Below, one piece after another: positions 1 to 7,990 of a stretch of DNA of 64,000 nucleotides. The stretch comes from JAICLK01 sp963810525 (GTDB lineage Bacteria > Patescibacteriota > Saccharimonadia > Saccharimonadales > UBA4665). Each line of letters begins with the position of its first letter. Position 1 is the first letter of the stretch. The stretch is from positions 372,001-436,000 of the forward strand of contig CAWENB010000003.1 in the NCBI GenBank assembly GCA_963810525.1. The letters are read 5' to 3'. The notes beneath the pieces were generated by a model. It was given only the letters and a program-made list of their open reading frames with translations. It was not told the DNA's origin and searched no databases. The translations under genes and the position numbers were made by a program.

Positions 1-122
1 CAACGGATGACGGCGGCGCTCCGCAGTATCTAATTTTCACCGTCGGCTGTTCTGGCAGCTGTAATACGGGCGCCGCCTCCCAGGTCAAAGTAGACTATGT
101 CCGGGTCTGGAAGAAGCAGTAA
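1..122 (+). CDS. C-terminus of a GH16-like secreted protein (partial)
   Basis: An open frame enters from the left edge and ends in TAA at 120-122, giving 39 readable residues. They end in VDYVRVWKKQ, the usual last beta strand of family 16 glycoside hydrolases (laminarinase/beta-glucanase type). Two cysteines six residues apart in a Gly/Ser/Ala-rich loop just before it suggest an extracytoplasmic protein with a disulfide. The catalytic region lies outside the window, so enzyme specificity cannot be judged; a related concanavalin-fold domain without activity is also possible. Confidence 0.55.
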   Translation, partial: TDDGGAPQYLIFTVGCSGSCNTGAASQVKVDYVRVWKKQ

Positions 123-165
123 GATTTAACCTTGTCGCACCGGCGACGGCACCGTTCTGCCCGCT

Positions 166-576
166 TTATGCCTTCCGGCCGGTTACGACACAGTAGTTGG
201 TACCGACGTCGTCAGCTTTGTGCCGGTTGTTCTGCCAGTGCAATGCCTGCAGGTTGGTCACCGAATCGGTGCCGCCCTTAGCGACTGGAATGACGTGGTC
301 GACTTCCCAGCCCCAGCGGCTGCTTCGCTTTCCGTAATCATGCCAGTACATGTAGGCGCCGCAGGGATCTTGACGCCACAGTGCGATGTCTTTGCCCGGA
401 ATGATACTGGCGTTAAGCCAGACCGTAGCTTTTTGCAATCCGCTGAACTCTTCGCCCGCCTGATTGGTGCCCCTGGTTCTTAGGAAACGGGCGCCTGTCT
501 GGTTGTTTTGTTTGGCGCGGGATAAAATCTTTCTCACGTCTTGTCGTTGCCTTAATCTGATACTTTTTTGCGCCAT
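166..576 (-). CDS. HNH endonuclease
   Basis: A 136-residue protein with a classical HNH core near the C-terminus: WEVDHVIPVAKGGTDSVTNL, then LHWQNNRHKAD. The DH pair, the Asn of TNLQ and the HxxN-like NNRHKAD segment form the beta-beta-alpha metal site of this nuclease family. The N-terminal third is Lys/Arg/Gln-rich. Two ATGs are adjacent (579 and 576); the second is preferred because GGAGGG (586-581) then sits about 5 nt upstream. The gene stands alone with an apparent promoter. Many free-standing HNH proteins are homing or restriction-type nucleases, but no methylase or intron is visible nearby, so the cellular role is open. Confidence 0.8.
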   Translation of the reverse strand: MAQKSIRLRQRQDVRKILSRAKQNNQTGARFLRTRGTNQAGEEFSGLQKATVWLNASIIPGKDIALWRQDPCGAYMYWHDYGKRSSRWGWEVDHVIPVAKGGTDSVTNLQALHWQNNRHKADDVGTNYCVVTGRKA

Positions 577-645
577 CATACCCTCCTTTTTGAACTTGTC
601 CGCGGGATGCTAGCGTCTCCCTTGCCATCTTTCCTCTTATACTTA

Positions 646-675
646 AGCTTAGCAAGTTGTTGAATAGGGTGTCAA
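646..675 (-). promoter_or_regulatory. Probable promoter for the HNH gene
   Basis: On the minus strand TTGACA (675-670) is followed after 18 nt by TAAGCT (651-646). It lies about 70 nt before the HNH start. The -35 is a perfect consensus but the -10 is weak; a TATAAG lies slightly downstream as an alternative. Confidence 0.4.
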
Positions 676-785
676 TAAGGGTTAACCGGCAATGTATGTC
701 ATAGTATTTTTTAATACTTAGCTTTCACTCCTTTCAAGAGGAGCTGGTCATTGTCATGGAGTAGCCCTGCTTCGGACTGATTTAC

Positions 786-1364
786 CTATGCATCAGCTTG
801 CTTGCCAATCCAGTTTCCGTACTGCAGGGCTCCCTGGACATGGACATCAGAATCTTGTTGCACTGCCCTAAAGCCAGGATTCGGGCAGCTTCGTTCTCTG
901 GAACCCCAGCCCGAATAGACACTGGCCACCTTGCTGAGCAGGACTGCGCCCGGGTTAGTTAAGGCTAGGTTCCCCGCCACTGAACCCGGACAACCTTCGC
1001 TCAAAGGGACCAACTTCGCGATTGCGGCCACTGCTTCATCGCGATGTTCGAGCGCCTGATCACTCTGGTCTGCAAGGTCGCGGACTTCAAAGTCTGGTGA
1101 AGTATCGGTTACTGGCGCCATCTCTGCGTCCGCCCTGTCAAGCCGGCGCAATGCTTTTCTGGCCGTACTGTCGGTAACTATCTCTTGATCGAGTGCGAGT
1201 ACCGCGATCCAAAGCAGCGTTGGGCAGCGTCGGCACTGGGGTGGCACCCTTTCCTGCAAGGCTTTGGGTAAGATACCCCACCAGGTTCTGACAGTATCGG
1301 CAGCTTGGGCCTTATTCACAGACAATATTTTAGAATTTTTACTAGTTTTTTTACAATTTGCCAT
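786..1364 (-). CDS. Hypothetical protein, 192 aa
   Basis: A 192-residue frame that I do not recognise. It has a Lys/Asn-rich N-terminus, a CxxC-like pair (PPQCRRCP, about residues 42-49), a charged helix-forming middle with DRADAEM and EHRDEAVAAIAKL, and a Cys-containing C-terminal third. There is no signal peptide or membrane segment. It is divergent from the LexA-like gene. Base composition matches the surrounding host genes, so it may be a lineage-specific gene; a chance frame cannot be excluded because no strong ribosome binding site precedes the ATG. Confidence 0.45.
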   Translation of the reverse strand: MANCKKTSKNSKILSVNKAQAADTVRTWWGILPKALQERVPPQCRRCPTLLWIAVLALDQEIVTDSTARKALRRLDRADAEMAPVTDTSPDFEVRDLADQSDQALEHRDEAVAAIAKLVPLSEGCPGSVAGNLALTNPGAVLLSKVASVYSGWGSRERSCPNPGFRAVQQDSDVHVQGALQYGNWIGKQADA

Positions 1365-1692
1365 ATTCCGGGTTCGCGGGCGTATCCGGTTTTTAGCACA
1401 TCCTCAGGTGTTATTGCACCATTCCTGTATCTCCTACCCTATACATACGTACGGGGTTGGCAATATGAGATATGAACGCTGTTCAAAGAAAGCGAAACAG
1501 TGAAAGCCTCTCATGACTGTCCGTACCACCTATTACTAACAAGCAATCAGAATCATCAGCCATGCGAACGCCGCGATACGACTACCGGTGCATTTCACTT
1601 TGTTTGGCTTGGAAATTAGATACTTCTTGACGGTGCGCTCCGTGGTTTGCTCATTGCACGGGGTGTCAATGAAGGCCGTTTCGACAACGGGG
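1365..1692. other. Intergenic region between divergent genes
   Basis: About 330 bp without a convincing gene. Short frames on both strands lack start signals and family resemblance. The right edge carries the -10 element of the LexA-like gene. I see no RNA gene, repeat array or strong terminator here. Confidence 0.5.
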
Positions 1693-1698
1693 TATAAT
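1693..1698 (+). promoter_or_regulatory. -10 element of the LexA-like gene
   Basis: TATAAT at 1693-1698 overlaps the first possible ATG (1697) and ends 7 nt before the ATG at 1706. Transcription would begin at about 1705, at the second ATG. This points to a leaderless mRNA and excludes 1697 as the start. No good -35 is visible. Confidence 0.55.
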
Positions 1699-1705
1699 GG
1701 TAGTT

Positions 1706-2365
1706 ATGCACGACATGCACCCTGTTCAACAGCAGATTCTGTCGCTCCGGAAAGTCCGGCCGCTGTCGAGTTTGAGTTATCGGGAGATCGGGCGGCAGAT
1801 TTCTGAGGGTGAACGCCGGATTCATCCGCAGGTCGTGAAGTATCACATGGAGCAGTTGATTAGTAGTGGATTGCTGTTAGCATCTGACCGGCCGGCTACC
1901 GTTTCCCCGCTGGTGCTGGCCCGTCCGTGCGACAAACCGCAGCTGGTCCGGTTACCCCTGATGGGGGCGGTTAATGCCGGGCCGGCATCGATGCTAGCGA
2001 GTGATTGCCCGGAAGCCTACATGCAGATCTCTGCGCAGTTGCTCCGATCAAAGAATTACACTGACCTCATAGCGCTTCGCGTCAACGGCAATTCGATGAA
2101 CTGCGCGCGTTTGCACCAGGCGGTCATTGAAGACGGCGACTATATCGTGATCGACCGCAGCAAGCGCACACCCCGCAACGGCGAGATCGTCGTGGTCGAC
2201 AATGATAATTGCGTGAATATCAAGCGGATCGTCTTTGACTATGACCACGAACAGGTGGCACTTGTGTCCGACTCAACGGAACGCTTCGACCCAATATTCT
2301 TGAGCGCGCAAGACAATGTCGATGCGTTCGTGGAGGGGACGGTCGTGCAGGTCATAAAGTCGTAA
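1706..2365 (+). CDS. LexA-like transcriptional repressor (S24 peptidase family)
   Basis: A 219-residue protein with an N-terminal winged-helix region (about residues 5-65, SYREIGRQISEG...VVKYHMEQLISSGLL) and a C-terminal S24/LexA self-cleavage domain. Visible elements are the Ala-Gly scissile bond in AVNAGPAS, the nucleophile Ser in VNGNSMN and the general-base Lys in VNIKRI, in the order found in LexA. In that family, RecA-ssDNA stimulates self-cleavage and derepression of DNA-repair genes. The recognition helix differs from standard LexA, so it may be a LexA variant or a phage-CI/ImpA-like relative. The start at 1706 follows from the -10 box position. No partner gene is obviously co-transcribed. 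Confidence 0.75.
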   Translation: MHDMHPVQQQILSLRKVRPLSSLSYREIGRQISEGERRIHPQVVKYHMEQLISSGLLLASDRPATVSPLVLARPCDKPQLVRLPLMGAVNAGPASMLASDCPEAYMQISAQLLRSKNYTDLIALRVNGNSMNCARLHQAVIEDGDYIVIDRSKRTPRNGEIVVVDNDNCVNIKRIVFDYDHEQVALVSDSTERFDPIFLSAQDNVDAFVEGTVVQVIKS

Positions 2366-2405
2366 GCCCGCCTAGGCTTTGCCAGACTGGTCAAAAACAC
2401 CATAA

Positions 2406-2434
2406 TTGACTTACCATCAAGCTTATGCTAATAT
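2406..2434 (+). promoter_or_regulatory. Sigma-70-type promoter, leaderless transcript
   Basis: TTGACT (2406-2411), a 17-nt spacer, then TAATAT (2429-2434). Only 6 nt separate the -10 from the ATG at 2441, so the predicted transcription start is the A of the start codon. Confidence 0.7.
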
Positions 2435-2440
2435 ATTGTT

Positions 2441-2809
2441 ATGGCTGCAGAATCGCACCCTCCCATAATCGACCATGTTCCTCAACCTGAGGATTTTGCG
2501 GCAGCTCGCGCAGTTGAAGCAAAATACGAACCTGGAGATCAGATATCGATGGCTGATCTCGCGATTCTCCGGCGCGCTCAAGGCTATGCGGATCAGGGTA
2601 CCGCAGCAGTGACACGTGGTGAAGGTCAATTACCATATGCGCAACCTCTACCCGGCGAAGCAAGTACAGGTAATGCCCCTACCGCTTCCGAGGAGTACGG
2701 GTTGCCTGATTCGTATAGACGCATATCGGGAGCTGCACTCGAGGATCTTCGCGCTCGGGCGAGGGCGGCAGGTGAAGTGGCCACTAGCCACGTATCCATC
2801 CAACCGTAG
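2441..2809 (+). CDS. Hypothetical acidic protein, 122 aa
   Basis: I do not recognise this 122-residue protein. It is hydrophilic, rich in Ala, Glu and Pro, with no signal peptide or membrane segment. Two predicted helical stretches (AAARAVEAKYEPG and ISMADLAILRRAQGYA; later LEDLRARARAAGEVA) flank a Pro/Gly/Thr-rich and probably disordered middle. The near-perfect promoter directly abutting its ATG supports a real gene. It converges on the Pup-ligase-like gene; it does not end in the Gly-Gly-Glu/Gln expected of Pup, so it is not an obvious substrate protein. Confidence 0.6.
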   Translation: MAAESHPPIIDHVPQPEDFAAARAVEAKYEPGDQISMADLAILRRAQGYADQGTAAVTRGEGQLPYAQPLPGEASTGNAPTASEEYGLPDSYRRISGAALEDLRARARAAGEVATSHVSIQP

Positions 2810-2864
2810 CGCATAAGCACTGACAAAATTGATCGGCTGGTTACGCGTAATACCCTCATAAAGT

Positions 2865-2884
2865 ACCGGCGGCGCGGTTTTTTA
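2865..2884 (+). terminator. Possible weak terminator between convergent genes
   Basis: ACCG, a GC-rich loop, CGGT and then six T residues, 55 nt after the 122-aa gene. The stem is only 4 bp, so this is tentative. Confidence 0.3.
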
Positions 2885-4297
2885 GTACTTGTAGTTCGGC
2901 TTTAATTCGACTGCTATTTCCCGGTCGCCATACCGGTGGGTGGTGTAGTGCCAATCGGTTTTCGCCCTGATGAGCGAGCCGTTGGACCGGAGCCGTTCGA
3001 CTCGCTTTGCCGCCCGGGTACTCGGCGGCGTGTAGCGGGCCGTGGCGACAAGTTCAGCTGACGGCGTACACGGCAGCTTCTCATTGCGCTGATCCTTAAC
3101 ACCCGGTCCGTCAATGCGTTTGACGGTGTCGCCCCGACGGGTGACGATGGAAGCGTCATAGACTTGGTCGATCTTCATGGCGGTGTCATCGGTCGTGGTG
3201 CGTTTGCCCGGGTCTTTCTCGACGTAATTGAGCACCAGCCCAAATTTGCGGGCCATGTCCGACCGGTCGGCGATCAGGTCAATCGTGTCCTCGCCGTTTA
3301 GTATCAGGTTGAAGTCTTCGCAATATTGCTGCCACATGCCGGCGATGGTTTGGTAGGCGGCCGGCACTTCCAGGTATTTCGGCAATGCATCGCGGCAGAC
3401 TTCCGCCAAGTAACGCTCGAAGTCGACTGCCAAGCGTAAGCCCGGCGTGGGCTCTATAGTACGCTCGGGGGTGAGTTTGACCCGGTTATACAAGCCTTGA
3501 GCATTTTTCACGCTCGGCAATGAACCGCCGAATTTGTAGAGTACGTTATAGAGTGGAGTACCGAGCAGGGCCGCCAGCAGGGCGAAGCTGCCGACCCGCA
3601 TTACCGCGGCGGCGTTGTTGACGTTGCGGTCGGAGCTCCGCGCCTCCAGCCGGCAACCGTGCATGCCGTCGGTTCTGAAGTGGAAAGATTTGTGCCCGTA
3701 GCCCCGAATCTTTCCCACCGTGCTGGCTTTTTGTGCGAAGTGCAGACCGCCCGGGGTCACGAGACCGGCGCCCGACATGAACGGCCGCATCATGAGATGC
3801 TTGGCGATCAACACGGCCTGGCGGCTCGTGTAGTCGAAGCTATTACTTTTCCCGCCGAGCGCGTCGTACAGTGCCCGGCTGATTGAAACATTGTCGTGAC
3901 AGGCCCAGCTATTGCCCTTGGCGTCGATATTCCGGCGCCGGTTCCCGGCCGTTATGGTGGCTTCACCGAACTCTCCGTAGGTGCAAGCGGCAGCGATCGT
4001 GAAATCGACGAGGGCATCCATCATATCTTCATCATGGGCCAGTGAATATGCCACCAGCTCGAACGGATCATGACATTCCGGCAGGCCGATTTCGGCGACT
4101 TTGTCCTGGTAGATCTTGGAACCGTCGATCGTAAAGTTAGAATCGCCCAGGATGCCGGAATTACGTTTCAATATGTTGATAATTTGTCCGGCTACGATTT
4201 CGGGTTCCGACCGTTCACCATGCAGGGCGACCTGAAACGAAGGGCGCAGCTCATATTCACTGCTCACGATCGGCGGAAATACCAACTCGGGACTCAT
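2882..4297 (-). CDS. Pup ligase/deamidase family protein (PafA/Dop-like)
   Basis: A 471-residue protein that resembles the carboxylate-amine ligase fold of PafA (Pup ligase) and Dop (depupylase/deamidase). Recognisable segments in order are SSEYELRP near the N-terminus (position of the Glu-rich metal motif GIETEYG), GNSWACHDN (GNSYGCHEN in PafA), FMSGAGLV, LHFAQKAS, the block GCRLEARSSDRNVNNAAAVM followed by RVGSFALL, and MKIDQVYD near the end. PafA attaches the protein Pup to lysines through its C-terminal Glu; Dop removes or deamidates it. Length agrees with the family. Whether this copy is a ligase or a deamidase cannot be decided from motifs. No Pup-like small gene, proteasome subunit or Mpa ATPase is present in the window. 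Confidence 0.7.
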   Translation of the reverse strand: MSPELVFPPIVSSEYELRPSFQVALHGERSEPEIVAGQIINILKRNSGILGDSNFTIDGSKIYQDKVAEIGLPECHDPFELVAYSLAHDEDMMDALVDFTIAAACTYGEFGEATITAGNRRRNIDAKGNSWACHDNVSISRALYDALGGKSNSFDYTSRQAVLIAKHLMMRPFMSGAGLVTPGGLHFAQKASTVGKIRGYGHKSFHFRTDGMHGCRLEARSSDRNVNNAAAVMRVGSFALLAALLGTPLYNVLYKFGGSLPSVKNAQGLYNRVKLTPERTIEPTPGLRLAVDFERYLAEVCRDALPKYLEVPAAYQTIAGMWQQYCEDFNLILNGEDTIDLIADRSDMARKFGLVLNYVEKDPGKRTTTDDTAMKIDQVYDASIVTRRGDTVKRIDGPGVKDQRNEKLPCTPSAELVATARYTPPSTRAAKRVERLRSNGSLIRAKTDWHYTTHRYGDREIAVELKPNYKY

Positions 4298-4305
4298 TGA
4301 AGGTT

Positions 4306-4335
4306 ATATTATGCACTGATCCGATGGTTATACAA
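4306..4335 (-). promoter_or_regulatory. Promoter of the Pup-ligase-like gene
   Basis: On the minus strand TTGTAT (4335-4330), an 18-nt spacer and TAATAT (4311-4306). The -10 ends 8 nt before the ATG at 4297, so the 5' leader would be 0-2 nt. Confidence 0.55.
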
Positions 4336-4402
4336 CCATTCCGCGATCGCGGTTACCTACGTGCAGTTTGAATCGATCCGAATAAAGCCCTCTTCGATGC
4401 TT

Positions 4403-5593
4403 TCAATGGGCTCTCGATGACCAACGTATCGCCCTTGATTTTTTCGGTTCATGGCTCGGCGGATGCGGCTGGAATTGGTCAGTCAGCGTTCGAAGTGATT
4501 CCATTGCCTCCTTGAAATAGTCCGGGTCCCTTAATAGAGCAATGCGGGCATAATGGCTTCCTTCTTCGTAATCATTCCAGTAAAAACGTTCGCCTGGGAG
4601 TAGTTGCGGACCGCCATTGTCGTACAACCACTTTGTCAGGGCGGTGGCATTCCAGCCGTCCGGTAATCTCACCCAATCCAATCCCATGCGATGTTGTTCG
4701 TTGACAATTTGCAACTGCGATCCCTCCAATGCTTGATACAGCGCGATTCTATTGGTATCGGCGAGGTCTTGCGAGTGAACTCGCCTGGTTTCTCCGCGTT
4801 CGGCATTGATATATCTGGCAATTATTTCAAATACAAAAGGTGCCACACTAAACAGAAAGTCATCGGAAATATCCTTAAGGTACGGATAAGGTCCTTCGCT
4901 GGAAATAGTCATGCCGAGCTTTACATCGCCGGCCGGGAACGTCTTGCCGGTATCCTCGGTAGTAATGAATTCAACTCCGGCGTCTTGCATCATTCGGTAC
5001 TGATCATAGTCCCAGAAATCACCGAAAAAACGGAAGCAAAAGTCGATCAGCATGAGAATCTTATTTTTCGCGCAATATGCAACAATGTTAGCGAACTGCT
5101 CTTTAGTGGGACAGTCGCCGGTCGGGTTATTTGGTACTACGAAATACAGCGCGTCAGTTGTTATTGGCGGTGATGCGGGGGTAAGGTTGAGCAGCTCCTC
5201 CACAGGCATGGGAGTAAGCGGTACGTTATGTCGCTTCAGCGTGTCGGCCAGAGAATCAAACGTCGGGTGCATCATGGTAACCGTTTTATGGTGCATACGC
5301 AGATAATTGGCCATCAATTCAATGGCCGCTGACCCTGAGTATTGACTGAGGGGCAAGTCAAGATCCTGCACTGACGGTTGACCGGCAAGACCAAAAAACG
5401 CCCGTTCAAAATTGTCCTTTACATGATATTCGTTGCGCTTCGCGGATCGAATAAACAGTTCCGTCACATCACCGAGCGCCGATATCTGTACCGGTGTGAG
5501 TGTTTGTCTGGGATGGCCATCGGCCAGATTATAGTGGCTAGTGACGCCGCTCCATTCGTGTACGGTTAGTTTCTGGGTGGTGTTTGGTTCCAT
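4403..5593 (-). CDS. PLP-dependent aminotransferase, fold type I
   Basis: A 396-residue class I/II aminotransferase-like enzyme. Motifs seen are SQYSGSAAIELMANYL (phosphate-cup region), FVVPNNPTGDCPT with the substrate/PLP-ring Asn, LMLIDFCFRFFGD with the PLP-nitrogen Asp, and TEDTGKTFPAGDVKLG, whose Lys is the expected Schiff-base residue. The C-terminal small domain ends in ARIALLRDPDYFKEAMESL. The last 20 or so residues are basic and unlike the family. The substrate is not predictable; distant resemblance to enzymes of unusual amino-acid metabolism fits as well as housekeeping transamination. It is monocistronic; a TTAGAC-16-TACAAT pair lies about 25 nt before the ATG. Confidence 0.8.
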   Translation of the reverse strand: MEPNTTQKLTVHEWSGVTSHYNLADGHPRQTLTPVQISALGDVTELFIRSAKRNEYHVKDNFERAFFGLAGQPSVQDLDLPLSQYSGSAAIELMANYLRMHHKTVTMMHPTFDSLADTLKRHNVPLTPMPVEELLNLTPASPPITTDALYFVVPNNPTGDCPTKEQFANIVAYCAKNKILMLIDFCFRFFGDFWDYDQYRMMQDAGVEFITTEDTGKTFPAGDVKLGMTISSEGPYPYLKDISDDFLFSVAPFVFEIIARYINAERGETRRVHSQDLADTNRIALYQALEGSQLQIVNEQHRMGLDWVRLPDGWNATALTKWLYDNGGPQLLPGERFYWNDYEEGSHYARIALLRDPDYFKEAMESLRTLTDQFQPHPPSHEPKKSRAIRWSSRAH

Positions 5594-5803
5594 AAAGGTA
5601 TCCCATTAATGTGTTACGTCATTGTATTTAACCACATACGACGTCTAATACGGTACGTTACATCAAGTTGATGTTTACACCGTCCATGAGCACGGAACGT
5701 AGGGATATAACAACAGCCAGCCCGACCTGCTGCGTCCATTCTCTATCAGTTAATTGTACAAAGCGTTACTGTTTCACATGATATCACGAGCAGCCATACT
5801 CCG

Positions 5804-6220
5804 TTACTGCGATAATTTGGGTTTGTATTGATACCAACCCGTTGCGATACCGGTTACTTCAAAAATATTGTGCGGGTAAGAAGCAAACGTACTAGCTAGA
5901 ATTTCGCTAATAAGCCTGGCCCTATCGTCGAGGGCAAGTTCTGCAGGGCCTTTTTCTCCGCTCGTGCCATACGGCAAATAAAGACCTGTTTTCGGATCTC
6001 TTGGCCAGTTCTCAGAGCCCTCACTTATCTCTAATTCATATTCTGCATCGGAGTCGGATGATACCGTATCTAAAACGGGTACGAATAAGCTGACATCACC
6101 TGGTACCGGCTGATCAATATCATAATGCACCTTGGCGACGGCAAACTTTGCCAGCCTGGCAATCTCTATTTTAGTTCCGGGTTTAAGGTCCGCAAGAAAA
6201 CGTAAGACTATCTGTGCCAT
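5804..6220 (-). CDS. Hypothetical protein, 138 aa, next to the integration site
   Basis: An unrecognised small acidic protein. The start at ATG 6220 (MAQIVLRFLADL) is preferred over an upstream in-frame ATG at 6253, because a TTGACC -35-like element lies at 6254-6249 and the extra residues look non-coding. There is no signal peptide; the middle is Asp/Glu/Ser-rich (SSDSDAEYELEISEGSE) and the C-terminus has an aromatic GWYQYKP segment. The mobile element is inserted about 40 bp upstream of its start, so its original promoter region is now partly displaced. Confidence 0.55.
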   Translation of the reverse strand: MAQIVLRFLADLKPGTKIEIARLAKFAVAKVHYDIDQPVPGDVSLFVPVLDTVSSDSDAEYELEISEGSENWPRDPKTGLYLPYGTSGEKGPAELALDDRARLISEILASTFASYPHNIFEVTGIATGWYQYKPKLSQ

Positions 6221-6257
6221 GAAGGTACAATAACATAAAGCTTCAATGGTCAAAATT

Positions 6258-6264
6258 GGCTCCC
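6258..6264. other. attL core of the element
   Basis: GGCTCCC at the left junction. Left of it is host DNA; right of it the element sequence encodes the C-terminal 43 codons of the recombinase as it would read in the excised circle (stop TAA at 6389-6391). Confidence 0.75.
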
Positions 6265-6449
6265 GCTACCAGCATTGTTGCGGGCTAAGTATTACAGGTA
6301 TGTAGTTGAGTTGTCTAGAGAGATTGAGATTGCTAGAGGCTACCTTAACGCTCCGCTTGGACTGCTTAATGGGATAGTTGTAGGTTCATAACATCTACTT
6401 CGAGACTGAAGTCGTATCGGGTGCTGGCTGTCTTGATTTCTGATACCAC
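6261..6449 (+). repeat. 189-bp inverted repeat, left arm
   Basis: Every base of 6261-6449 matches the reverse complement of 7669-7857. It begins at the att core, carries the displaced recombinase 3' end, and stops 26 bp before the HEPN gene. A short hairpin (ACTTC-GAGACT-GAAGT) follows the displaced stop codon. Confidence 0.9.
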
Positions 6450-6463
6450 CTCTATAACTGATG

Positions 6464-6469
6464 TATTAT
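6464..6469 (+). promoter_or_regulatory. -10 element of the HEPN-motif gene
   Basis: TATTAT at 6464-6469 ends 6 nt before the ATG at 6476, so the transcript would be leaderless. A -35 is not clear; TGATAC at 6441-6446 has the right spacing and lies inside the inverted repeat. Confidence 0.45.
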
Positions 6470-6475
6470 TAGTTC

Positions 6476-7723
6476 ATGGCAGGAGATAAAAAAGATATTG
6501 ATGATGTAAAATCCCACGCTCCGGGATTGTTTGACGGAGATGATGTAGTTTTGCCAAACATGACTGAATTGCTTGGAATGTTGAAGCTGTCTGAAGTCAT
6601 CGATGTTAAAAAGCTAGTAGAACAACAGAAAGTAATGTATAAGCGTTACGTCGAGGAAACCAAGCTTAAAAAGCAGCCAACTCAATTTATCGGATTTATC
6701 GTACCTCTAGATTCATATATTCCGCTGCCGAGTCCATATGGTGCTAATGTTGTCTTTCAGGGCGACGACGGCTTGGTACGAGCAAGTTTAGTTTCAATAG
6801 ACAATCCAGCTATTACTATGTCTGCCGGAAAACAAAACATTAAAATCCGCTTATCCGTGATGTTGGTAGCACTTGGCGACCATAAGGCAACTGGTAAAAA
6901 GATAGACGAACTTGGCAAGGCGGGTACTCTTTTAACGATATATAACAATGCTTTGGGTGCAGCTAACGATGTTATAACTGCATATAAGCTGACTCCTCAG
7001 CGTCATAATCACGACCTAAAACCAGTAACTCTACTTAACCGCCCAAGTACAGTTGAGGTTATAAGGTTTGATATTGATAAGCCTGACATAATCGAACACG
7101 AACACGTTTCTATGCACAAAAATATGCTTATAAGCGTATCCCATGCTCGCAAAATGGAGGATAAGGAACTTACCAATTTCAGAAACATACATCTTATGTT
7201 GAGTGGTCAAATGCACCTAGAAAGCGTGTTGCTCGGCAAAATATATCAGGCGATAGACGCACGTTGCGTGGGTCTAGAGACATACTCAATAGTATTAGCT
7301 GATACATATGCTGAACATATGCTTGGGTATATGTTATTTGAGATGTTATTAACAGAAATGAAACCTGATGAAGCTGGTAAAACAATTGAAGATATACGGA
7401 ATATAGACGGCTATCTAAGAGCTATTTCTAAAAAGTTAACGATGACAAAAAAAGAACTTAAAACATCAATTGATTTTAATGAGTGGAATACTAAGTGCCG
7501 TAAAGTTAGAAATGGACTGACACATATATTTCTTGACCTTAAGGCTTCGCAGGAAGACGCTCAACAAGCTATTGATACTACCATCAACATGATAGATAAG
7601 CTCATTGGTGTAGTAGAGACTAAATATGGGCTACCTAAAAACGTATCGACACTCTTACACTCAGTCCAGTGGTATCAGAAATCAAGACAGCCAGCACCCG
7701 ATACGACTTCAGTCTCGAAGTAG
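6476..7723 (+). CDS. HEPN-motif protein, 415 aa, element cargo
   Basis: No full-length family is recognised. The N-terminal half is predicted beta-rich with a hydrophobic core (FIGFIVPLDSYIPLP, IRLSVMLVALGD). The C-terminal half is helical and contains CRKVRNGLTHIFLDL: R345-N-G-L-T-H350 fits the RxxxxH motif of HEPN ribonucleases (R, polar residue, then His four or five further on), followed by the Ala-rich helix typical of that fold. HEPN proteins of accessory islands often act in abortive infection or toxin-antitoxin systems, so a defence role is plausible but inferred. The last 18 codons lie inside the right inverted-repeat arm, so the gene has been fused to, or grew into, the repeat. No antitoxin-like partner is adjacent. 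Confidence 0.6.
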   Translation: MAGDKKDIDDVKSHAPGLFDGDDVVLPNMTELLGMLKLSEVIDVKKLVEQQKVMYKRYVEETKLKKQPTQFIGFIVPLDSYIPLPSPYGANVVFQGDDGLVRASLVSIDNPAITMSAGKQNIKIRLSVMLVALGDHKATGKKIDELGKAGTLLTIYNNALGAANDVITAYKLTPQRHNHDLKPVTLLNRPSTVEVIRFDIDKPDIIEHEHVSMHKNMLISVSHARKMEDKELTNFRNIHLMLSGQMHLESVLLGKIYQAIDARCVGLETYSIVLADTYAEHMLGYMLFEMLLTEMKPDEAGKTIEDIRNIDGYLRAISKKLTMTKKELKTSIDFNEWNTKCRKVRNGLTHIFLDLKASQEDAQQAIDTTINMIDKLIGVVETKYGLPKNVSTLLHSVQWYQKSRQPAPDTTSVSK

Positions 7724-7990
7724 ATGTTATGAACCTACAACTATCCCATTAAGCAGTCCAAGCGGAGCGTTAAGGTAGCCTCTAGCAATCTCAATCTCTC
7801 TAGACAACTCAACTACATACCTGTAATACTTAGCCCGCAACAATGCTGGTAGCGGGACCCATAGATTTTTATTTTTGCTGTTTAATAGAGCCTTGAACGG
7901 CTCTTTAAGGTTAAATACTAGATTTTCACCGTCAAAAGTAGTGGTCGAAACAATAAAGTTTAGTAGATAGCGTTTTTGCTCTAGTTTCGT
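7669..7990 (-). pseudogene. Inverted second copy of the recombinase 3' end and attP
   Basis: Read on the minus strand, 7990-7859 is identical to 16653-16784 (132 bp, recombinase codons before the att core) and 7857-7669 is identical to 6261-6449 (189 bp). The only difference is the core base between them, G at 7858 where both integrated junctions have C. The segment therefore looks like an unsplit attP region with a start-less recombinase tail, ending at the same TAA. It also supplies the last codons of both neighbouring genes: the HEPN gene (18 codons) and the initiator gene (10 bp). Confidence 0.85.
7854..7860 (-). other. Internal attP-like core
   Basis: GGGTCCC on the minus strand, in the same sequence context as the predicted circular attP but with G in place of the C found at attL and attR. 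If the variant base is in the 2-bp crossover region, it would hinder exchange with C-type sites. Confidence 0.5.

Noticed and set aside
413..655. 80-residue minus-strand frame covering the HNH start region
   Set aside because: Alternative frame over the HNH gene; the HNH motif, ribosome binding site and promoter favour the other frame.
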